Assembly (NCBI GenBank): GCA_016180645.1
Contig: JACPAV010000003.1
Span: forward strand, 124,001 to 188,000
Origin: Nitrospirota bacterium
GTDB lineage: Bacteria > JACPQY01
Direction: 5' to 3'
DNA length: 64,000 nucleotides
Shown: positions 52,520 to 60,001 of the stretch, piece after piece
How the letters are laid out: each line of letters starts with the position of its first letter
Position numbering within the stretch: the stretch's first letter is position 1
Made by a program: the position numbers and the translations under genes
Notes under the pieces: model-generated
The model's database searches: none
The model's input: the letters and a program-made list of their open reading frames with translations, nothing else
What the model was told of the DNA's origin: nothing

Positions 52520-55500
52520 ATGCGTTTCGTCCAATTCACCCTCAAGCATTCGCTCCTGTTCAACCTGCTGACAGCCCTGGTCGTCGCCGTCGGACTCATC
52601 AAGACGTTCCAGATGCGGCGTGAGGCCTTCCCCGCGGTGGATTTCGACGTCGTCTTCATCCAAACGCCGTACCCGGGCGCGAGCCCCCAAGAGGTGGAAC
52701 AGTATGTCACCGATCCCATCGAGGACGAAGTCGGACGCGTGGACGGCATCGAAGAACTCAACAGCTTCAGCGTCGAAGCGTTCAGCCTCATCTTCGTCCG
52801 CCTCGATCCCGATCTGAGCGAATCCGACAAGGACAAGGCCGTGACGGAAATCCAGCGGGCGGTGGACCGAGTGCGCGATCTCCCCCGGGATCTGCCCGAG
52901 CAGCCCCTCGTGAAAGAGATGAAGAGCGGCGACCAACCGATCATCGAAGTCGCCCTCTCGGGTGAGGTGCCCTACGCGCGACTTCACGAACTCTCGGACC
53001 GGTTGGCCGACCGAATCGAGGAACTTGAAGACGTGCAGGAAGTCCAGAAGCTCGGCTACCGGGAGAAGGAATTCTGGCTCGAGGTGGATCCAAAGAAGTT
53101 GGAGCACTACAACATCAGCCTCGGTTTCATTATCGGCACACTGGCGACGAGAAACGTGAGCCTCCCCGGCGGAGCGCTGAAATCCCCCGAAGGCGAATGG
53201 CTCGTCCGCACCCTGGGCGAAGTTCACCGGGCGGCCGAGATTGAGAACATCCTCCTCCGGGTGAACGACGCCGGAATCGGGATCCGGGTGAAGGACGTCG
53301 CCCGCGTCCGCGACACCTTCGAAGAAATCACCCGGGCCAACCGGACGAACGGGCACGAGTCCATCAACCTCTGGGTCCTGAAGGCCAAGGACGGGGACAT
53401 CATCCGCATGGTGGACCAGGTGAAAGAGGTGGCCGACGATTTCGCGAAGACCGCCGGCGAGCCGAAACTCAAGATCGACTACATCAACGACATCAGCATC
53501 TTCGTTCGCAACCGGCTCCAGGTGCTCATCAGCAATGCTCTTTTCGGTTTGGTTCTCGTTCTGATCTGCCTTCTGATTTCCATGTCGAAGAGCATCGCCC
53601 TTGTCACCGCCTGGGGCATCCCCGTGGCCGTCCTGGGCACGATGATGATCATGGGATATACAGGACTCACGGTCAACCTCATCACCATGGTCGGCCTTGT
53701 CATCGTCGTCGGCATGCTCGTGGACGACGGCATCATCGTCGCCGAGAACATCTGGACCCACTATGAGCGGGGGGAGTCCGCCCGGGACGCGGTGGTGAAC
53801 GGGACCAGCGAAGTGATCTGGCCGGTTACGTCCACGGTGCTGACCACGATCGCGGCGTTCCTGCCCCTCATGATGGTCTCAGGGATTTTCGGCAAGTTTC
53901 TCTCGAGCATGCCGAAGGTGGTCATGATCACCCTCTGCGTCAGCATGATCGAGGCCTTCGTTGCCCTGCCCTCCCACAGTTACAACATTCTGAGAGTGCG
54001 CGATTGGTGGTATCGGCGAAAGAACGCTTCTCCGGCCCTAGGCCCCGCCCCTGTAAAGCATTCGCGTGTGTTCGATACCCTCACCGAAGCCTACGGGAGC
54101 GTGCTCGCCGCATGCTTGAGGCTCCGCTACCTCCTCGTTTCCGCTCTCGTCGTTCTCCTGCTGTTCAGCCTCTGGTTCGCCCGGGAGAAGATGAAATTCA
54201 TCCTGTTCCCGGCGGAGGGCATTGAGATCTTCTTCGTAAGAGCCGACTTGCCGTTGGGAACTTCACTCGAAGAAACTTCGGAAAAGTTCCGGACGCTTGA
54301 GGCCGTCGTCCAATCCCTGCCCCCCGAGGAACTGAGCAGTTTCGTGACGCACATCGGCATCCAGCAGAACGACCCGAATGATCCCTTTACGCATCGAGGG
54401 AGCTACCTCGGGCAGATGGTGGCCTTCCTCACGCCGGAAAAGGACCGGACGCGGACGGCGGATGAAATTGTGGAAGCCCTTCGGCCGAGTGCCGAGGCCA
54501 CCGCAAAGCAGGAAGGATTCACCCGGCTGGTCTTCGAGCGGGCGCACACCGGCCCACCGGTCGGCAAACCCGTCGCCGTGCGCCTCAAGGGCGACGATCT
54601 GGGGATGCTCGATCGCGTCGCCGATGACGTCATGGTCCTTCTCGCGAAGACGCCCGGAGTGAGGGACGCGGACAAGAGTTACAAGCCGGGCAAGAAGGAG
54701 CTTCAGGTTATCGTCGACGAGGAGGCCGCCGCCCGTTCACTCCTCACCGTCCAGCAGATCGCGCTGCACGTGCAGGCGGCCCTCGGTGGGGCGGTCGCCA
54801 CGACGATCCGGGAAGGCGGGGATCGAATCGACCTCCGCGTTCGTTACAAGGAGGAGGAGCGGAAACGGATCGCGAGCCTCTCCAAACTGTCCATTCCCAA
54901 CGCCATGGGCCAATTGGTTCCGCTGGCAACCGTGGCGCGCCTCCAGCGAACCACCGGCATCAACTCCATCAGCCACCGCGACGAGAAGCGAACCATAACG
55001 GTTTCCGCCGGGATCGACGAAAAGGCCACCACCAGCGAACTCGTCAACAAGCAGATCGCGCCACTCTTGAAGGAGATGGAAGTTCGGAATCCCGGACTGA
55101 TCGTGGAGGCCGGGGGCGAGTGGGAGGACACAGCGAAAAGCCTGGAGAGTCTCCGGGAAGCTTTTCTCGTCGCACTGGCGCTGATTTTCATCATCCTTGC
55201 CACTCAGTTCAAGAGCCTCACCCAGCCGTTCGTCGTGATGTCGACCATCCCTTTCGGGGTCATCGGCGTCATCTGGGCGTTTTACGCACACGACCTGCCG
55301 TTGAGCTTCATGGGTTTGATTGGAACGATTGGCCTTGCGGGGGTGGTGGTGAATGACGCCATCGTGCTCGTGAGTTTCCTCAACGACCTACGCGCGGAAG
55401 GCATGAACCCATTTGATGCCGCGGTGGCCGCGGGCAAGCGGCGCTGGCGGGCCGTCTGGCTCACGACGATAACGACCGTGGCCGGCCTTCTGCCCCTCGT

Positions 55501-55669
55501 CTACGGCATCGGCGGTTCCGACAAATTCCTTCGGCCTTCCGTCCTCGCCCTCGGCTACGGCCTTCTCTTCGCGACCATCCTGACGCTCTTCTTCATCCCC
55601 TGCGTCTACCTCATCCGGCTGGACGTGGGGAACCTCCTGCTGAGAGTTCTCGGACGCTCAAGGAGCTGA
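52520..55669 (+). CDS. RND efflux transporter 2 (AcrB-like, different TM10)
   Basis: The 1049-residue pump has twelve helices and RND loops (FVQFTLKHSLLFNLLTALVVAVG, TPYPGASPQEVEQYVTDPIEDEV). TM4 keeps the paired Asp (VGMLVDDGIIVAEN). In TM10 the sequence is GLAGVVVNDAIVLVSF, so Asn replaces the lysine of AcrB and RND-1, a pattern known in a distinct RND branch. It starts three bases after TolC-2. No second adaptor gene is present, so it either shares the single adaptor, works with RND-1 in a mixed trimer as MdtBC does, or works alone. Confidence 0.93.
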   Translation: MRFVQFTLKHSLLFNLLTALVVAVGLIKTFQMRREAFPAVDFDVVFIQTPYPGASPQEVEQYVTDPIEDEVGRVDGIEELNSFSVEAFSLIFVRLDPDLSESDKDKAVTEIQRAVDRVRDLPRDLPEQPLVKEMKSGDQPIIEVALSGEVPYARLHELSDRLADRIEELEDVQEVQKLGYREKEFWLEVDPKKLEHYNISLGFIIGTLATRNVSLPGGALKSPEGEWLVRTLGEVHRAAEIENILLRVNDAGIGIRVKDVARVRDTFEEITRANRTNGHESINLWVLKAKDGDIIRMVDQVKEVADDFAKTAGEPKLKIDYINDISIFVRNRLQVLISNALFGLVLVLICLLISMSKSIALVTAWGIPVAVLGTMMIMGYTGLTVNLITMVGLVIVVGMLVDDGIIVAENIWTHYERGESARDAVVNGTSEVIWPVTSTVLTTIAAFLPLMMVSGIFGKFLSSMPKVVMITLCVSMIEAFVALPSHSYNILRVRDWWYRRKNASPALGPAPVKHSRVFDTLTEAYGSVLAACLRLRYLLVSALVVLLLFSLWFAREKMKFILFPAEGIEIFFVRADLPLGTSLEETSEKFRTLEAVVQSLPPEELSSFVTHIGIQQNDPNDPFTHRGSYLGQMVAFLTPEKDRTRTADEIVEALRPSAEATAKQEGFTRLVFERAHTGPPVGKPVAVRLKGDDLGMLDRVADDVMVLLAKTPGVRDADKSYKPGKKELQVIVDEEAAARSLLTVQQIALHVQAALGGAVATTIREGGDRIDLRVRYKEEERKRIASLSKLSIPNAMGQLVPLATVARLQRTTGINSISHRDEKRTITVSAGIDEKATTSELVNKQIAPLLKEMEVRNPGLIVEAGGEWEDTAKSLESLREAFLVALALIFIILATQFKSLTQPFVVMSTIPFGVIGVIWAFYAHDLPLSFMGLIGTIGLAGVVVNDAIVLVSFLNDLRAEGMNPFDAAVAAGKRRWRAVWLTTITTVAGLLPLVYGIGGSDKFLRPSVLALGYGLLFATILTLFFIPCVYLIRLDVGNLLLRVLGRSRS

Positions 55670-55680
55670 CCATCGGCGTT

Positions 55681-55709
55681 TTGACACAAACACGGGTCAG
55701 TGGAACAAT
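55681..55709 (+). promoter_or_regulatory. Candidate promoter for the DUF5618-like gene
   Basis: TTGACA (55681-55686) and AACAAT (55704-55709) are 17 bases apart, and the ATG at 55718 follows within nine bases, so the transcript would be leaderless or nearly so. Confidence 0.45.
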
Positions 55710-55717
55710 GAGAAACC

Positions 55718-56137
55718 ATGGGGAGCAAGATTCGAAGCACGAATGGTTTCGAGGAAGCGTTCCGATACTACCGGAATGCCCGTGGGCTCCTCGCCCGGTG
55801 CGAGGTCAAGGACGACATCTACTCTGATATCAAGCCCGTCCAGGAGGCGTTCGGCACGGCGTGGCTGGCCATCGACAAGGCGATTAAGGCCGCTCTGTTG
55901 GAGAAGGGACTCCCTCCGAACAAGATACCCCGCTCTTGGGACGGGATTCGGGAAAACGTTGCGCGGCGACTGGCCTACCAGAACGGCAGGCTCATGAAAC
56001 TTCTGAACACCGCCTACGACATGGTCCATCTCGGCGGGTACTATTGGGGGGATTTCAAGACCCCTGCGGCGGCCAAGGCCGCTTTCGACGTGGCCCGCCG
56101 CGCGATCGAAACCCTCTCCGGCCGGAAGATCGGGTAG
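55718..56137 (+). CDS. DUF5618-like small helical protein
   Basis: The 139-residue protein is all-alpha and soluble: FEEAFRYYRNARGLLARCEVKDDIYSDIKPVQEAFGTAWLAIDKAIKAALLEKGL, then RLAYQNGRLMKLLNTAYDMVHLGGYYWGD. This pattern of a YxNAxxLL start, a YxDxKxVxxAxGTAW block and a final HLxGYY matches DUF5618, a HEPN-like family of unknown role. It may act in a toxin-antitoxin or nucleotide-related setting, but no partner gene is adjacent. It has its own weak promoter. Confidence 0.62.
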   Translation: MGSKIRSTNGFEEAFRYYRNARGLLARCEVKDDIYSDIKPVQEAFGTAWLAIDKAIKAALLEKGLPPNKIPRSWDGIRENVARRLAYQNGRLMKLLNTAYDMVHLGGYYWGDFKTPAAAKAAFDVARRAIETLSGRKIG

Positions 56138-56176
56138 AAGCGAAGGCGCAGAATCCGGTGGCATGGGAGCGACGTG

Positions 56177-56902
56177 ATGACGCATGATCGCCTTTTTGGC
56201 CGGGCGGCATGGGGCTTCACCTTGGTCATTCTCACACTCGGCTCATGCGGACAGAAGGCACAAGTGCTTGAGCCCGGATTGGACGAGAATCCGGAGTGTC
56301 CGATGAAAGAGTTTTTTCCGATTGAGGACTCAGCGGGAAATCCACTGGTTCTGAAGATGATCGCGAGCGCGAGGTGCCCCCAGGGAGAAACACGTTGGTG
56401 TCACAATCACAAGGATGAAGTAGCCCAGACAGGATTGCGCCGAGGTAATGGCCCACTTTTCCATCACGTCAGTTGGGGCGACTCCATCTCCACATACTGG
56501 AACTCGCAAGGCCTTGTCATCGGATTTGGAGAAGGTTGGGAGTCTTACGGTATCGATCCAATTCGTTGGCTGGTTCTCCCCTGCTCCACACGACGGGGAT
56601 CGCTGCATGAGTTCAGCTCGGGTCAGATCAACCTGTTTCCGTTCTCCGTGAACTTTAGGATGGAAATCACTGCTACGTCATCGGAAACGGTGACGATTCA
56701 AGAGATCTTCACGCAGGACCGCGAATCGACCCATGTTGAGCACTCAGGTGAACTCATCCTGAAATTGGGCAAAGGTCCGGTCAGATTCAGCGGCCAGACA
56801 TTCGAGTGGTTCGGAGGGGAATTGAAAACGGACCAGCAGGTTTGGGTCGAGTTCGAAAACATTACCGGCCGTCCCTTCGATCCGCGGATCGAGACATTCT
56901 GA
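56177..56902 (+). CDS. Lipoprotein of unknown function
   Basis: The 241-residue product has a lipoprotein signal (AWGFTLVILTLGSC). The mature part is beta-rich with six cysteines, including CPMKEFF, CPQGETRWC and LPCSTRRGS, and no recognised domain. Its base composition is a little less GC-rich than its neighbours. The ATG at 56177 has GGGAG eight bases upstream; a GTG three bases earlier is also in frame. It is convergent with the adenylate cyclase gene. Confidence 0.65.
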   Translation: MTHDRLFGRAAWGFTLVILTLGSCGQKAQVLEPGLDENPECPMKEFFPIEDSAGNPLVLKMIASARCPQGETRWCHNHKDEVAQTGLRRGNGPLFHHVSWGDSISTYWNSQGLVIGFGEGWESYGIDPIRWLVLPCSTRRGSLHEFSSGQINLFPFSVNFRMEITATSSETVTIQEIFTQDRESTHVEHSGELILKLGKGPVRFSGQTFEWFGGELKTDQQVWVEFENITGRPFDPRIETF

Positions 56903-56973
56903 AGGAGCCGAAGAATCCAGGGGAACCCGGTCACTGGTGCACACTGCCTAGGTGCTCATTCGCACGAGAGGTG

Positions 56974-58197
56974 TCAGGCGCGAATTGTAAAGAGGCGCAC
57001 GGGTTCGGCGCGGCCGCGGACCTGGGCCGGTTCGAGTTCGACGGCGCCGAAAGAGGCATCCAATGACTCGGCGACGGCGCCGGAAATCAGGAGGTCTGCG
57101 TTCCGTTCCTTGCACATGCTTTCCAATCGTGAGGCGACGTTCACGGTGTCACCCATCGCGGTGAATTCCGCCCGGGTGCGGCTGCCGATCAGGCCCACCA
57201 CTGCTTCTCCCGCATGGAGGCCGATCCCCATCTTGAGGGTGGGCCGATTCTCGCGCTCACGCCGGGCGTTCGTTTCTCTGAGCGCCGCCCGGAGCGCCAG
57301 TGCGGCGCGGACGGCGTCCAACCGGTGCCACGGGTTCCGATCGGGCGCCCCGAAGATCGCGAACACCGCGTCGCCGATGAACTTGTTCACATGGCCGCCG
57401 TTCTTCTCGATTACGTCCACGCTCATCTGGAAGTGCTCGTTGATGAGTTCGACAAGCTGCTGAGGAGAAAGTTTCTCGGAGAGGGTTGTGAAACCCCTAA
57501 GATCGGTGAAGAGGACCGTGATTTCGCGCCGTTCGCCTTCCATCGCCACCCCCCCTTGCAGGGCGCGGCGCGTAAGAAAATCACCCGTAAACCGGCCGAA
57601 TGTTTCCTGGAGCGACAGCTTTTCCTTGGAGTGGGTGTAGATCCTCCCGGCCTGTTGGCGTAGCGTGCGTGTCATGACGAGCGCCGCCCCGGTTCCGACC
57701 ACCAACCACCCGACGATCGCCAAATCCTCCAGCCCGCGCAGGCCCAGAAACGCGTATTGAGCGGCTACGAGACCCATTCCCAATGCGCCCGAAACGACGC
57801 CCAGCCACGGCTGGTAGAGAAAGGAGGACAGGAACAGATTGAAGACCAACACATACGCGATCGGTCGAACTCCCGTGAACCAGACAAGCCCTGCCGCAAA
57901 GACCGAATTGACCAAATGCGCGCCGACCATGACCTGGAACGGGCAGGGTTTTCTGCGCTCGTGCCATCGCAGAAGGCCGTGCCCCATCGCGCCCAGAGCC
58001 GACCCGGCCGCGATTCTCCATCCCTGTTCCCTCGTCAGGAAAAGATAGGGGAATCCGAGACCCACCGTGAGCCCGACGGCCGCCAGGGAAAGATAGAGAC
58101 GAAATTGCAGCGTGAGAATGGTGTGCCATCCCTCGCAGATTTCGGCCCGGAGTTCCGCGGCAATCGCGGGAGAGGCGGAGTTCGATTCGAGCGACAA
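56974..58197 (-). CDS. Membrane-bound class III adenylate/guanylate cyclase
   Basis: The 407-residue protein has six hydrophobic segments in the first 210 residues, then a short linker helix (YTHSKEKLSLQETFGRFTGDFLT) and a C-terminal class III cyclase domain: REITVLFTDLRGFTTLSEKLSPQQ, NGGHVNKFIGDAVFAIFG (second metal Asp) and GDTVNVASRLESMC. FTDLRGFT and GDAVFAIFG hold the catalytic aspartates. It makes a cyclic nucleotide, probably cAMP, with the membrane part as sensor. The start is uncertain; a TTG at 58197 is the first in-frame start after the upstream gene's stop at 58209. Confidence 0.9.
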   Translation of the reverse strand: MSLESNSASPAIAAELRAEICEGWHTILTLQFRLYLSLAAVGLTVGLGFPYLFLTREQGWRIAAGSALGAMGHGLLRWHERRKPCPFQVMVGAHLVNSVFAAGLVWFTGVRPIAYVLVFNLFLSSFLYQPWLGVVSGALGMGLVAAQYAFLGLRGLEDLAIVGWLVVGTGAALVMTRTLRQQAGRIYTHSKEKLSLQETFGRFTGDFLTRRALQGGVAMEGERREITVLFTDLRGFTTLSEKLSPQQLVELINEHFQMSVDVIEKNGGHVNKFIGDAVFAIFGAPDRNPWHRLDAVRAALALRAALRETNARRERENRPTLKMGIGLHAGEAVVGLIGSRTRAEFTAMGDTVNVASRLESMCKERNADLLISGAVAESLDASFGAVELEPAQVRGRAEPVRLFTIRA

Positions 58198-58208
58198 GGA
58201 AAGAGGCG

Positions 58209-59360
58209 CTAGGAGGGCGACTGGAGGGCCGAGAGGCCGTTGGCGAATGTGGCGTACCCATAAAATGAGGCTACCGTGAACGCCGTTTCGACGAGCTCCT
58301 CGTCCGATGCCCCCTCGGCCTTCAACTTGTGCCCCATCGACCGGAGATGATTCGCATCGCCCGGCTTGGCGGCGCCTCGCGCCCATTCCACGAGACCGGC
58401 TCGTCGCGCATCGGGAATCTCCGGGGAGAGACGGCGCATTTCCCCTTCAACCTGATCTCGCGAACGCCCCAAACGGCCCAGAACCAGGATCTGAAGCTCC
58501 TTGAGATCAGGAGAGCCCAGACCCTCGGCCACGATCAATCCAAGGTAGGATTTCGTAACGGGCTGCAAGGCGCCCTGCTCCAGCATCCGCTGATACCGGC
58601 CCCACGTGGCTTCCAAGACGCCGGGCTGAAACGCCAGCGATTCAAAGAACCCCGGGCAACATCCCAAGAGCGGATGGCGGGTGATCTGCCCGAGGATGGG
58701 CTGGGCTTGGAGAGGCGGAGGCCCGTTCCCCGCATGGGAGGATTCCTTCCTGGCCTTCCGGTTCATCATGAATCGCATGACGGGAATGAGCGTCCTTCGG
58801 CCGAAACCGGAATTCGCTGCATTCACCATTCCATCGAGATCAATGTCGAGCGACGTGGCGAACCTTGTGCCGGTCCCCATGTGCGCGGCCAGCGCGATCA
58901 CGGCGATGATTTCGTCGTCTTTGTATCCTGCATCCCGAACCTTGGCGGCATCCGCGCGACTGATCGTTTCAGGGGATCGGCTGAAGTGCCGGACAAAATC
59001 GAGGATGGCGCGGGTCTTCTCATCAAATTCCGCGGCCTCCATTTCCCGTTTCAGCGCATCGATCTCCCTCTCGGAGAACCCGCTCAGCCGAAGCATCATG
59101 GCCATCGCTCCCATGCAGTACGTACAACTGTGTTCCTGGGCGACAGCGTAGCAGACCAGATTCTTCAGCCGTTCCGGAAGGATCGAAGTGAAGTACAGGG
59201 CTTCCTCTTCCTTGAGCGCCGTCTCCAAGAGGTGGGTGTCATGAGCGAGAACCCGCATGGGATTCGGCACCGCCCCCGCGGCCGCCTTGATTCGCGCGAA
59301 CATGCTCCGGGCCTCGGGCGACGCTTCCGAATCGGTCAATGGCTTGACTACGCTGGGCAT
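58209..59360 (-). CDS. Two-domain AhpD/carboxymuconolactone-decarboxylase-like protein
   Basis: The 383-residue protein holds two AhpD-type helical domains. The first (residues 15-160) has the redox pair in QEHSCTYCMGAMAMMLRLSG (CxxC) followed by a conserved-looking EIIAVIALAA. The second (about 215-375) has KSYLGLIVAEGLGSPDLKELQILVL and AFTVASFYGYATFANGL but lacks CxxC, so only the first is likely to be redox-active. Such proteins reduce peroxides or serve as alkylhydroperoxidase-like enzymes. The ATG at 59360 has no clear ribosome-binding site. It ends 12 bases before the likely start of the cyclase, so the two are probably one transcript. Confidence 0.82.
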   Translation of the reverse strand: MPSVVKPLTDSEASPEARSMFARIKAAAGAVPNPMRVLAHDTHLLETALKEEEALYFTSILPERLKNLVCYAVAQEHSCTYCMGAMAMMLRLSGFSEREIDALKREMEAAEFDEKTRAILDFVRHFSRSPETISRADAAKVRDAGYKDDEIIAVIALAAHMGTGTRFATSLDIDLDGMVNAANSGFGRRTLIPVMRFMMNRKARKESSHAGNGPPPLQAQPILGQITRHPLLGCCPGFFESLAFQPGVLEATWGRYQRMLEQGALQPVTKSYLGLIVAEGLGSPDLKELQILVLGRLGRSRDQVEGEMRRLSPEIPDARRAGLVEWARGAAKPGDANHLRSMGHKLKAEGASDEELVETAFTVASFYGYATFANGLSALQSPS

Positions 59361-59424
59361 TGTTGATTACCGTTCCGGTCCACAACCATACGACAGCCCG
59401 GATTTTTTCGCAATGGTCCGCCAA

Positions 59425-59473
59425 CTATAGAGGCTAAGCCTCTATAGCGGCTATCGAGGCTTGGCCTCCATAG
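59425..59473. repeat. 49-base twin palindrome, copy 2
   Basis: CTATAGAGGCT-A-AGCCTCTATAG (59425-59447), then CGG, then an imperfect CTATCGAGGCTTGGCCTCCATAG (59451-59473). Same size and layout as the copy inside the TolC signal peptide at 45345, with compensating changes keeping the first stem perfect. It lies between the divergent AhpD-like and EamA genes. Confidence 0.88.
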
Positions 59474-59524
59474 GCGTTCAGAGTTGGCTTGCCGTGTCAT
59501 CCGGGTCATGCCAAGGTGAGCGCC

Positions 59525-59944
59525 ATGAAATCCGCTCTGATGTATCTCGGTTGCGCGTTGGCGCTGGGGGTAACGCCGCTCTTTGAGAAACTCGCCTCGC
59601 GCGGCGCACCCTCGTGGATCATGATCGCCGTGCGGAGCCTGTTTGTGGGTCTTCTCTACTTCGCCGGCGCGTGGGCGTTTTCGGCGCACAAGGAGCTAGC
59701 CGGGGTGAAACCGATCCACTACCTGTGGATCGTCATCAGCGGCATCATCGGCCCGACGATCGGAATGTTCCTTTACTTCGAATTGCTCCGGAGCCAACCG
59801 ACAGCGAAGGTCGTCGCCCTCACCGCCACCTATCCCGTCTTCACGGCGATCCTCGCCACGTTCGTCCTCCGCGAGCCGTTCACCGCCGTGCAGTTCCTCG
59901 GCATCGTCCTCACCTGCGCCGGCGTGGCCCTCGTCGCCCGGTAA
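59525..59944 (+). CDS. Single-domain EamA/DMT-family transporter
   Basis: The 139-residue protein has four to five membrane helices and an EamA-type C-terminal signature (PTAKVVALTATYPVFTAILATFVLREPFTAVQFLGIVLTCAGVALVA). Most EamA transporters have two such domains; one-domain members likely work as dimers. The substrate is unknown. The ATG at 59525 has an AGGTGAG site. It is convergent with the PDZ-sigma54 gene, separated only by the second 45-base palindrome. Confidence 0.88.
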   Translation: MKSALMYLGCALALGVTPLFEKLASRGAPSWIMIAVRSLFVGLLYFAGAWAFSAHKELAGVKPIHYLWIVISGIIGPTIGMFLYFELLRSQPTAKVVALTATYPVFTAILATFVLREPFTAVQFLGIVLTCAGVALVAR

Positions 59945-59956
59945 GACTCCATAATC

Positions 59957-60001
59957 GGTGACAGTATATTCTATTATAGCCCATAATAGTATACGGTCAC
60001 C
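59957..60001. repeat. 45-base palindromic element, copy 2, between convergent genes
   Basis: GGTGACAGTATATTCTATTAT pairs with its near-complement at 59983-60001 with one mismatch and a short loop. The stop of the sigma-54 activator gene (TGA, 59999-59997) lies in the arm, as in copy 1. The flank ATTATCCC is also shared with copy 1. Confidence 0.85.
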
